Below are positions 1-6,706 of a stretch of DNA of 12,731 nt, piece after piece. Position 1 is the first letter of the stretch; the number at the start of each line of letters is the position of its first letter. Source of the DNA: Pararhizobium sp. YC-54 (lineage in GTDB: Bacteria; Pseudomonadota; Alphaproteobacteria; Rhizobiales; Rhizobiaceae); NCBI RefSeq assembly GCF_025847205.1, contig NZ_JAOYTH010000036.1, positions 1-12,731 on the forward strand, written 5' to 3'. Made by a program: the position numbers and the translations under genes. Under the pieces are notes generated by a model. The model made no database searches. It was not told the DNA's origin and was given only the letters and a program-made list of their open reading frames with translations.

Positions 1-282
1 GACGACTACGCCTTTCCCAGTCGGATCGAGCATACCGATCATATCAGCACTCGCCAGTATGCGCGATTGGTCGATGAGTGGGTAACTGCAATTGGGCTAA
101 GACGCGAAGACTACGGCACACATTCGCTTCGAAGGACGAAGGCCGCGATGATCTACAAAGCGACGGGCAATCTTCGTGCAATCCAGATCCTACTGGGACA
201 TACCAAGATTGAGAACACGGTCCGCTACCTTGGTGTTGACATCGAGGATGCGCTGGAACTAGCGGAGCATACAGAGATTTGA
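1..282 (+). CDS. Tyrosine site-specific recombinase (phage-type integrase), C-terminal part
   Basis: The frame is open from the left edge, so only the last 93 residues are visible. They form the end of a tyrosine recombinase catalytic domain. The box-II motif HSLRRT gives His41 and Arg44 (numbered from the first visible codon). LLGHTKIENTVRYLGV supplies the second His (67) and the nucleophilic Tyr (76), in the family's usual order and spacing. The first catalytic Arg, the beta-hairpin Lys and the DNA-binding N-terminal domain lie outside the window, so it cannot be told whether the gene is intact. Such enzymes integrate and excise islands, phages or cassettes by strand exchange at att sites, often in tRNA genes. 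A perfect hairpin follows the stop codon. The family is clear, but the element it serves is not. Confidence 0.87.
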   Translation, partial: DDYAFPSRIEHTDHISTRQYARLVDEWVTAIGLRREDYGTHSLRRTKAAMIYKATGNLRAIQILLGHTKIENTVRYLGVDIEDALELAEHTEI

Positions 283-289
283 CAGAGTG

Positions 290-312
290 CGGCCCCGCGT
301 CCAGCGGGGCCG
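290..312 (+). terminator. Hairpin after integrase, probable terminator
   Basis: The arms CGGCCCCGC and GCGGGGCCG are perfectly complementary (9 bp) around the 5-base loop GTCCA, starting 8 bases after the integrase stop codon. No T-run follows, so it is either a weak intrinsic terminator or an RNA-stabilising stem. It is the only structure between the integrase and the downstream acetyltransferase. Confidence 0.55.
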
Positions 313-534
313 TACCTCTTCGGGGAAAATGTTTCCGGTTTGAGCAGTTCGATTGAGCGGCTATGCGCCCTCATGCCGGTCGTCCACACCACGCGCTTTA
401 GTTCCTGGAAGCAGTCAGTCTGCTATTCGAGCGGTCGCGTCCGGAACGCGCGAATTGCGGTCATTCACGAGACGCTACGACAGCCGTGGGCGTCTCTGGT
501 AAGCTACATTCGGAGCTTTTGGGGAGGCATGCAA

Positions 535-1065
535 ATGTCGAGGGACGTAGTCATCTCTGCCACGACGAGCCAGCACTATCGCGAGTTTGCAACGCTGATA
601 CGCGAGTATGTCGACTGGTGTCGCGAACGATATGCCGCGGATAGTTGGTTCGTTGACGCCGCGTTCAGCCATCAGTCGCTTGAGCAGGAATTGCAAGAGT
701 TGTCGTCCTCTTACGGTCCGCCGAGCGGCCGAGCGTTTCTCGCGCTCTCACGAGACGAGGTGGTTGGGTGTATCGCCTACCGGGAGCTGTCCGACACTGT
801 CTGTGAGATGAAGCGGCTTTTCGTTCGGAAGGGCGGTCAGGGGCGTGGCGCAGGGCGACGCCTTTGCATGGCATCGATCGATGCTGCCCGAAGCGACGGC
901 TACGCACTCATGCGACTCGACACCGCCAACTTGCTCACCGAGGCGATCGCTTTGTATAGGTCGGTCGGTTTCCGCGACTGTCCCGCCTACAACGATTATC
1001 CCGACGACCTCATGCCCTACATCGTCTTCATGGACATACCGATCAGACCAGCTAAGGCGGGCTAG
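535..1065 (+). CDS. GNAT-family N-acetyltransferase
   Basis: This 176-residue protein is typical in length for a single GNAT domain, which transfers an acetyl group from acetyl-CoA to an amine. The substrate cannot be predicted. The core motif A is seen as MKRLFVRKGGQGRGAG, with the acetyl-CoA pyrophosphate loop Q-x-x-G-x-G at residues 102-107. It is followed by the motif B helix and ALYRSVGFRD (about 139-148), the usual family end. The start is placed at the ATG at 535 because GGGGAGG at 521-527 sits 7 bases upstream. The in-frame ATG at 529 is too close to that site, and the frame further upstream (from 340) has no family similarity. It stands alone, downstream of the integrase terminator and convergent with the cyclase gene. 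It is probably a cytoplasmic enzyme carried as island cargo. Confidence 0.86.
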   Translation: MSRDVVISATTSQHYREFATLIREYVDWCRERYAADSWFVDAAFSHQSLEQELQELSSSYGPPSGRAFLALSRDEVVGCIAYRELSDTVCEMKRLFVRKGGQGRGAGRRLCMASIDAARSDGYALMRLDTANLLTEAIALYRSVGFRDCPAYNDYPDDLMPYIVFMDIPIRPAKAG

Positions 1066-1103
1066 ATGTAAGCTCTGCTACTTTGGCAGAAGGGTGAATG
1101 TCC

Positions 1104-1130
1104 GCCGGCCCCACGCTGCTTCAGGCCGGC
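1104..1130. terminator. Weak hairpin between convergent genes
   Basis: Arms GCCGGCC (1104-1110) and GGCCGGC (1124-1130) can pair with a 13-base loop. They lie between the convergent acetyltransferase and cyclase genes and overlap the cyclase stop codon. No T-run is present, so termination is only a guess. Confidence 0.28.
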
Positions 1131-2913
1131 AAGCCGGCAAGACGTAGACCAGCGCGTAGGCGCTCCACATCTTTCGGCTCGCGCAGATATGACACATCGA
1201 CAAGCCAGTCGACGTATTCTGCTGGCCCTGCGACGGAATCACCGATCCACAGAGTGCGCACTGCCTGAACGAATACGTCCCCACATTCCTTCGCCTCTTC
1301 GATCCTGCCTAGATGACCATAGGCCGCCGCCCGCCAAGCCATGTCTCGCGGATGCCTTATCGGGGAATCGAAGGTTCTCTGCTCGAGAAGCACAGCGGCC
1401 TCCCTGTACCGCCCGAGTTGGAACAGGATGTGCGAGAGATAATAATTATACCAACTTGGGTGACGCGGATTAATCCTCAAGGCAATTTGGGCGGCAGGCA
1501 GCCCAAGTTCCGGTCTGCCCAAGGCCCCCTGCATCCATGCCCAGATGATCTGGATTATCGGATCGTTCGGGTTCATGAATCGAGCTAGATCCAGGTGACG
1601 TTCGGCTCGATCAAAATCCCGCCAGGTCAGACACATGAATCCAAGTGTGCAATGCACCTTCGGATCATTGGGATCGAGCACGAGCGCTTGCTCGGCAAAG
1701 CGAAGTGCCTTTATCCTGTTCTCGTCCTTTTCCCGCGGCGCACCGATGCCATTATCGATCGCGCGATTGAGATAAGCATATGCGAGGCCTGTGTAAGCCC
1801 GCGCAAAAGTCGGGTCGATTTTGACCGCACGCTCGAACAGGGAAAGAACTCGTTCCTGACTTCCGGGCGTAAAGTCGTCGGAGAGGCGGTTGGCCTGGAG
1901 GAAGAGGTCATATGCGCGCATGTCCTCAGGCTGGCGTCGCCGCGCCAAGACCTCTCTATCGTCTCTGACACGCTGGGCGACCGTCGCAACGATGTTTTGG
2001 GAGATCTCCTCCTGAATGGCGAATACGTCCTCCATCGCTCGGTCGTAACGCTCGGCCCACAGATGTGTCCCGCTCGTTGACTCGATGAGCTGCGCCGTGA
2101 CGCGCACCCGATCACCTAACCGACGAACGCTCCCTTCCACGACATACTCCGCTCCGAGCGTGCGTCCGATTTGACGCAGGTCCATGCTCTGTCCGCGAAA
2201 GGCGAATGAGGAATTGCGGGCAATCACCGTGAGCTCTCTGAATCTTGAAAGTTCCGTGATGACGTCTTCGGTAATGCCATCGCTGAAATAAACCTGATCC
2301 GGATCAGCGCTCATGTTGTCAAACGGCAGAACAGCCACCGCCGGCTTGTCGGAACGTGAGCTTGCTGGGAGCGTTGGCGTCAAGCCGCCGACGTCCATGC
2401 AGTAGGTCCTCACGGGCCGCGCGATGTTCTTCAGGTGCTGTTCACCCACATACTCGAAGTGGAGATCGACTTTTCCCGACAGTTGTTCGTGAGCTGAGCC
2501 GGATATGAGCACGCTGCCTGGCGGACATAATTGCTCCAGGCGCGCGGCAACATTGACCCCATCGCCGAGAAGATCATCTCCCTCGATCACGACGTCTCCG
2601 AGGTTTATGCCGATCCGGAGCACAATGCGGCGTTCAACTGCAACCTGTTCCTGTTGAGCGGCAAGCTTTTCTTGTACTGCCGCCGCACAGGCAACTGCTC
2701 CGACAACAGATCCGAACTCCGCTATGAGGCATCACCCATCAATTTGACTGTCCGACCACGGTACTCTGCTATGAGCGGTCGGAACACGGCACCCCATAGC
2801 TCTCTAATTGCCGCAAGCGCGCCTTCCTCGTCAGTCTCAACGAGCCGACAGTACCCAACGACATCGGCAACCAAGACGGCTGCGGTCCTACGTTCGACCT
2901 GAGGCGTCGTCAT
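1121..2913 (-). pseudogene. Class III adenylate cyclase - TolB-like - TPR protein, frameshifted
   Basis: The gene reads from ATG 2913 (GGAGGA at 2923-2918, 4 bases upstream) to the stop at 1121. Two frames together encode a protein of about 597 residues. Frame one gives the cyclase start with metal-binding Asp17 (LVADVVGY) and MGD (Asp61), then meets TAG at 2724-2722. The second frame resumes without loss as LIAEFGSVVGAVACAAAVQEK and runs to the end. Adding one base near 2728-2731 restores the family motif MGDGL and makes the 1793-base span divisible by three. The rest of the cyclase domain includes NVAAR (about Asn121, Arg125). A TolB/FlgO-like domain (KPAVAVLPFDNMSADP, about 189-312) and a TPR region follow. 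Proteins of this type are common in Rhizobiales and are expected to make cAMP. Here the cyclase is split, so activity is probably lost unless the missing base is a sequencing error or reinitiation at GTG 2623 makes a TolB-TPR protein. Confidence 0.87.
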
Positions 2914-3570
2914 CTCGTCCTCCGCTGACGCGAGGCAGTCATCGACGATACTCTTGGAAAGCTGCTGCGATAATACCTCATCGAAGCATTCAAGACGATC
3001 TTAATCCGCTCGGCGTCACTCATCGATGATGTGCACCGCAAGAGGTTGGGTACTGTCGAAATGGTGGGGTATTCGCTCAACAGCCTCGCCCACCGAGGGC
3101 AACCGCGTTGCCGCTTCTGGCGCGAGATGGAAGCGCGTTTCCCGACAGATGCTGGGACCTCAATCCAGATGGAAACATCGCAGATAGGCCGGACGTTCCT
3201 TCAGCGACACCCAATAGGCCTTGGCGAGAGCCACGGCCTCCTCCGCCAACTGCGACAATTCCTGATTGGCGATTTCGAGTTTATTCACGGCACCGCTCCC
3301 GGCGAAACGCTCGTAGAATGGCTGGCTTTTGAGGGTGTTGCAATCGGCGCGCTTGGGTTGTTCGGACTGTCAGCAATCAGGTCACCGACTTCGGCTTTGG
3401 CGAAAAGTTGCCCTTGCGACGATCGAAACCAGTTTGGTGGCATTTGCTAACGATTAGCGGTCTTTCGCCCTCCACTCGTTACTGATGTGACACGCGAGCC
3501 GCCATGAGCCTGTTACGTCCGTGCGCTAAGGTTTCCCAAAAAGAGAAACTTCAAAAAACGGAGAGCTTCA
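2914..3570. other. Stretch without a convincing gene
   Basis: Apart from two small, weakly supported reading frames on the minus strand (3443-3285 and 3288-3160), nothing here looks coding. The + strand frame 3031-3450 has a scattered composition and no recognisable motif. The stretch should contain the promoter of the broken cyclase gene next to 2913, but no clear -35/-10 pair could be picked out. Confidence 0.5.
3160..3288 (-). CDS. Possible 42-residue small protein or gene tail
   Basis: From GTG 3288 the frame encodes an amphipathic, helix-prone 42-residue peptide (NKLEIANQELSQLAEEAVAL, then AKAYWVSLKERPAYL). Its composition is more protein-like than that of the surrounding frames. A GGGAG stretch lies about 8 bases upstream of the GTG. 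The GTG overlaps the TGA of a 52-residue frame on the same strand (ATG 3443 to stop 3285) in a GTGA arrangement, as in translationally coupled genes. The upstream frame has no clear ribosome binding site and a low-complexity Ser/Pro/Ala-rich end. Alternatives are one frameshifted gene remnant or chance. The family is not recognised. Confidence 0.3.
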   Translation of the reverse strand: MNKLEIANQELSQLAEEAVALAKAYWVSLKERPAYLRCFHLD

Positions 3571-3783
3571 GTGACACAAGAATTGACCATGTCGGAGGTT
3601 TTGAAAGACCCCCTCATACGGCAGTTGTTGCGCGCCGATGGGATACCTCTCGGATCTTTCGCCCAAATGCTCGAGAGGGCCGCCAACAGACGAAATTCCC
3701 AGGCCGCGAACGGAATGAGCCAGCGCCGACCATCCTCCAAGAAATCCGCCGCGCCGGCCGAAGGTGTGGAAATTAGATTGTGA
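3571..3783 (+). CDS. Small conserved-looking protein of unknown function
   Basis: This is a 70-residue protein. GTG 3571 is chosen as the start because GGAGAG (3560-3565) lies 5 bases upstream. The internal ATG at 3589 has no comparable site. The first half, MSEVLKDPLIRQLLRADGIP and the following LGSFAQMLERAA, reads as a compact helical domain of the kind seen in short hypothetical proteins of rhizobia. The second half is Ser/Lys/Pro/Ala-rich and probably disordered. No catalytic motif, signal peptide or membrane segment is seen. Its last 11 bases overlap the end of a truncated gene on the opposite strand. The function is unknown, and the resemblance to rhizobial small proteins is from memory and unverified. 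Confidence 0.6.
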   Translation: MTQELTMSEVLKDPLIRQLLRADGIPLGSFAQMLERAANRRNSQAANGMSQRRPSSKKSAAPAEGVEIRL

Positions 3784-3892
3784 CCTGTTCCCCGATCTCC
3801 TCGACGCGGTTTGCGGGAAGCGTGAAATAGGTCGACGGGTCGATCCCAAGGCCTGCAAGCGGGATGTAGATGGGCGATCGACCGCCTTCGAA
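3773..3892 (-). pseudogene. C-terminal fragment of an unidentified gene
   Basis: Read on the minus strand, 3892-3776 encodes 39 residues before TAA (3775-3773): FEGGRSPIYIPLAGLGI, then DPSTYFTLPANRVEEIGEQV. Codon use is strongly biased to G/C in third positions and the composition is that of a folded protein, unlike the frames around it. No start codon with a ribosome site is available. Its upstream end runs straight into the end of the HxlR gene (stop at 3897-3895) in another frame. The simplest reading is the surviving tail of a gene whose front was removed when the regulator/flavoprotein block arrived or when the region recombined. The family was not recognised. Confidence 0.45.
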
Positions 3893-3894
3893 GT

Positions 3895-4587
3895 TTAAGC
3901 CCTCATCCTGGGGGTTTTGGCGAACACACTGAGACCGAGCCATTCCTGCATGTCGCGCGCGAGACCCCTGTCCCCTTCAAGTTTCAGCGTTTCTGCATCG
4001 GTTTCCTGACGTATGGTCGTCAGGCCCATCCAAATTGCGGTCATCGAACGGAGCGACCCTTCAACGAGAAGGTCTACTTCATAGCCCGGATCGAAGTTAC
4101 AGAGATCGACTTCTCCGTTTTCGACCACAAGCCACCAGCTCTTTTGCGCGGCCGGAAGTTCCGGGTACAGAAACTGTATCGTACAACGGCGGGGCGGAAG
4201 TCTGCTTGTATCGAGGCTCCGCCGCATGTCCCACATGAGCAGAGAAGGGTCGAGATTCTTCAAGGAAAGTCGTGATTCCATCCACCGTTGAGCCCAATTT
4301 CCGAGGCCCATGATCAGAGGTCTCAATTCTTCGCCCGCTGTCGTGAGTTGGTAATCGGTCATGCCGTTCACACTCCTAGTCACCGTGATGACGCCCGATT
4401 GTTCCAGTTCTTTCAGTCGTTTTGACAGGAGTGCCGGGGACATTTTTGGTAGGCCGCGGCGCAACTCATTAAAGCGCGTCGATCCGCAAAGGAACTCGCG
4501 AACGACCAAGGTCGTCCAACGCGAGCAGAGGACTTCCGACGCCATTGATACTGGACAGAATTGCCCGTAGCCGTCACGCTCTATCAT
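3895..4587 (-). CDS. HxlR-family transcriptional regulator with C-terminal extension
   Basis: This is a 230-residue DNA-binding regulator. Residues 11-95 form the HxlR winged helix: CPVSMASEVLCSRWTTLVVR, then FNELRRGLPKMSPALLSKRL. About 120 further residues resemble the SCP2-like ligand-binding extension found in longer HxlR proteins; this is family inference. Cys11 sits where redox- and electrophile-sensing relatives (YodB, HypR) keep their N-terminal sensor Cys. The start at 4587 is preferred because GGTGGAGG lies 5 bases upstream. The GTG at 4599 is itself part of that ribosome site. It is divergent from the flavoprotein gene at 4753, across a 165-base gap containing a palindromic operator candidate. 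It most likely controls that gene and itself. Confidence 0.87.
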   Translation of the reverse strand: MIERDGYGQFCPVSMASEVLCSRWTTLVVREFLCGSTRFNELRRGLPKMSPALLSKRLKELEQSGVITVTRSVNGMTDYQLTTAGEELRPLIMGLGNWAQRWMESRLSLKNLDPSLLMWDMRRSLDTSRLPPRRCTIQFLYPELPAAQKSWWLVVENGEVDLCNFDPGYEVDLLVEGSLRSMTAIWMGLTTIRQETDAETLKLEGDRGLARDMQEWLGLSVFAKTPRMRA

Positions 4588-4677
4588 AAGGACCTCCACC
4601 GGTCTGGATCAGGCACGATATTGCAAAACAACCGGTTCTCCAAACACTCCTTGCCTGGCCATACGGTGGCAGAGTTC

Positions 4678-4694
4678 AGTACAGTTCGTGTACT
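4678..4694. promoter_or_regulatory. Operator candidate AGTACA-N5-TGTACT
   Basis: Perfect 6-base inverted repeats AGTACA and TGTACT flank GTTCG, in the 165-base gap between the divergent HxlR gene and the flavoprotein gene. It lies 58 bases upstream of the flavoprotein ATG. The dyad (AGTAC-N7-GTACT) has the size expected for a winged-helix dimer. Published HxlR/YodB-type operators are short dyads of similar spacing, so autoregulation plus control of the neighbour is inferred. Confidence 0.5.
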
Positions 4695-4752
4695 AGCCGC
4701 AATCGTGAAACGAGCGCAGAGTTTCAATCCTCACGAGATAGGAGGCATTGAT

Positions 4753-5910
4753 ATGCTCGGGCTTGCAGAACCAACACAGAACCTTGGCGGCGGTCGGACC
4801 ATTGTCGAACGAACCAATTCGGTCCTGCCCACCATCGCGCAGCGCGCCGCATCGACCGACGAGAGCGACACCTTCGTCGGCGAGAATTACGCGCTGCTAA
4901 AGGAATCTGGCCTCGCGCGGGCAGGCGTTCCAATCGAATTGGGCGGGCTGGGCGCGGAAGTGCCCGAACTTTCTGAGATGCTCAAATCTATTGCTCGTGC
5001 ATGTGGGTCCACTGCGCTTGCCTTTTCCATGCATACCCATCAAGTCGCCATCCCCGCCTGGCGCTGGCGGCATCAAAAGGTGGCCGCGGTGGAGCCGCTC
5101 CTGAGACGTGTTGCATCGGAGCAAATCATATTGCTCTCGAGCGGCGGATCGGACTGGATCGGCGGATCCGGCAAGGCCATAAAAGTTGATGGCGGATACC
5201 GGATCACCGCGCGTAAACGCTTCACTTCCGGCGCGGCGGCAGGAAACATCCTGATGACCGGTGCCGTTTATGAAGAACAGGACGGCGCGCGCTCCGTCAT
5301 TCATTTCGGCGTTCCGATGGCATCGCCTGAGGTTTCGATAGAGGATACGTGGCGAACACTTGGAATGAGGGGAACCGGGTCAAACGATATCGTCATCGAA
5401 AACCTCTTCGTGCCGGATGCGAGTGTCGCATTTTCCAGAAGCGCGGGACAATGGCATCCGGTATTTCAAGTCATCGGCACGATCGCGTTTCCTCTGATCT
5501 ACGCGGTCTATCTTGGGGTCGCCGAGAGCGCCCGCGACATCGCAGTCAGGATGGTCCGTAGCAAGGCCAACAGCGATCATCTGATCGGGTTGGTCGGGCG
5601 CATGGAAACGTCTCTGAGGGCCGCACAGATCGCGCATCGCTGGATGTTGGAGGTGGTTGCTCGAAACGAACCGTCCGCGGAAACCGTCAACGAGGTTATG
5701 ATCGGCCGTTCCTTGGTCGCGCGGCACGCCATCGAGGTGACGGAGCTTGCAATGGAGGTCGCAGGCGGCGCGGCATTCTATCGAGAGAACGGGCTGGAGC
5801 GCTGCTTCCGTGACATACAGGGCGCGCGCTATCATCCGATGCAGCCCGGAGCCCAGGCGCAATACGCGGGTTCATTCGCACTCGGACTTCCCACCGAGAA
5901 CATTTTCTAA
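4753..5910 (+). CDS. Acyl-CoA dehydrogenase-fold flavoprotein
   Basis: This 385-residue protein has the standard acyl-CoA dehydrogenase length. The start ATG 4753 has AGGAGG at 4740-4745, 7 bases upstream. The frame continues upstream to 4561 but overlaps the divergent regulator. The helical N-terminal domain (about 15-125) is followed by the flavin-binding beta domain with YRITARKRFTSGAAAGNILM (149-168) and WRTLGMRGTGSNDIVIENLF (200-219), then the C-terminal helical bundle. In classical enzymes the catalytic base is the Glu of a YEGT-like motif. The equivalent stretch here reads RYHPMQPGAQAQYAG (359-373), with no Glu. The protein may therefore be a flavin monooxygenase or oxidase of the DszC-like branch, or use a base elsewhere. 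The substrate is unknown. The divergent HxlR regulator is its probable controller. Confidence 0.88.
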   Translation: MLGLAEPTQNLGGGRTIVERTNSVLPTIAQRAASTDESDTFVGENYALLKESGLARAGVPIELGGLGAEVPELSEMLKSIARACGSTALAFSMHTHQVAIPAWRWRHQKVAAVEPLLRRVASEQIILLSSGGSDWIGGSGKAIKVDGGYRITARKRFTSGAAAGNILMTGAVYEEQDGARSVIHFGVPMASPEVSIEDTWRTLGMRGTGSNDIVIENLFVPDASVAFSRSAGQWHPVFQVIGTIAFPLIYAVYLGVAESARDIAVRMVRSKANSDHLIGLVGRMETSLRAAQIAHRWMLEVVARNEPSAETVNEVMIGRSLVARHAIEVTELAMEVAGGAAFYRENGLERCFRDIQGARYHPMQPGAQAQYAGSFALGLPTENIF

Positions 5911-6260
5911 CTCCGGGCGCAACGACGAACTCCGCGGAATCGTAGGTTAGGTGGTGTAGTTTGATATCCAGAATCCGAAGGGACGAGCCCCGCCAGCAGG
6001 GACGACAAAGCAACCTCTTGTCCGCTTCGGGCCGACAGCGGAAACGATTTCCGCTTCGCGCCGTCATGTCGGTCATAGAAGCCGTCATCGTGCCTGCCCG
6101 TAAGCAGATATTATCTTGGCAAAGGCGTTACGTTATCTGTGCACAGGAACCCACAAACTGAATGTCACCTTCGGCTGCGGCGATGGCTACTTCCGATGGT
6201 GTTTGGCCACGTTCTTTGCTATTTGTATGGTTGCTCTGGCGGTTCTTGGGGGAAGAAATA
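5911..6260. other. Stretch without a gene
   Basis: No frame here has a ribosome site and plausible protein content. The only structure seen is the cluster of short inverted repeats at 6021-6055. The last bases contain a purine-rich ribosome site (GGGGGAAG) for the broken VOC gene that starts at 6261. Confidence 0.55.
6021..6055. repeat. Cluster of TCCGCT/AGCGGA inverted repeats
   Basis: TCCGCT (6021-6026), AGCGGA (6037-6042) and TCCGCT (6050-6055) alternate in orientation. The second pair extends to a perfect 8-base dyad, AGCGGAAA-CGA-TTTCCGCT (6037-6055). A related string, GTCCGCTT followed by GGCCC, occurs on the minus strand near 11450-11431. This looks like a dispersed intergenic repeat, but the copy number cannot be judged from one window. 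Confidence 0.5.
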
Positions 6261-6388
6261 ATGCCTTTGCTTGCCGTGCATCACGTCCCAAATATCTACT
6301 GATCCTCCGAACTGGTCTGGCCGGCTTCCCACAGCTCTATCTTCGCGACCCCGATTCAAACATCGTCGAGATCAATGGAGCACCTTGA
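6261..6388 (+). pseudogene. VOC (glyoxalase/dioxygenase-fold) gene with internal deletion
   Basis: ATG 6261, preceded by GGGGGAAG, opens MPLLAVHHVPNIY and stops at once. Proteins of the vicinal-oxygen-chelate superfamily often begin this way, with the HHV histidine as a metal ligand. About 60 bases on, in another frame, PQLYLRDPDSNIVEINGAP ends at TGA 6386-6388. This is the typical VOC C-terminus, where the Glu of VEIN is usually a metal ligand. An intact gene would have roughly 90 or more codons between these pieces, so an internal deletion has removed the core of the domain. No functional enzyme can be made. The assignment rests on short motifs only. Confidence 0.52.
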
Positions 6389-6706
6389 ATGTGCCGTCTG
6401 CGCCGCCGTCAAGGAATGGATGATCGCAATGAGTCGACAGAGGGCATGACATCCGCTTGGCGCCGTCTATTCGGTCGTTGAGACCGCGTTGACGCTTACC
6501 TGAAAGCAGCGGTTCAGTTTCGGCCGTCAGAGTGGTGATGAAGGGTGTGAAGCCGAAGTTCGGACGCCCCTCGGCTGAGGTCTGCTCCCACCGGGTTGCA
6601 GTCGTTGCGTGACTCCCTATACTGCGACACCGCAATAACAAATGTCGGAGTCAGAATCATCGCTCCATCGGGAGTTACGACAAAGTCGTTGCAGCGGAGC
6701 AAGTGT
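6389..6706. other. Stretch without a supported gene
   Basis: Frames here are short, lack ribosome sites and show no recognisable motif. Two overlapping minus-strand frames (6641-6372 and 6702-6514) are open but unconvincing. The stretch forms the 3' flank of the large cyclase gene, and no terminator-like hairpin with a T-run was found for it. Confidence 0.5.

Noticed and set aside
340..534. N-terminal extension of the acetyltransferase back to 340
   Set aside because: It has no ribosome site at 340 and its residues show no GNAT similarity, whereas the strong GGGGAGG site fits ATG 535.
3031..3450. A 139-residue + strand frame in the gap after the cyclase gene
   Set aside because: It has no ribosome site or motif, and the minus strand of part of it reads more like protein.
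4561..4752. Flavoprotein frame open back to 4561
   Set aside because: It would overlap the start of the divergent regulator and cover the operator, and AGGAGG correctly spaced before ATG 4753 decides the start.
6116..6388. A 90-residue protein with a hydrophobic segment
   Set aside because: It has no ribosome site, and the only protein-like part is the VOC tail at its end; the hydrophobic run is a by-product of non-coding DNA read through.
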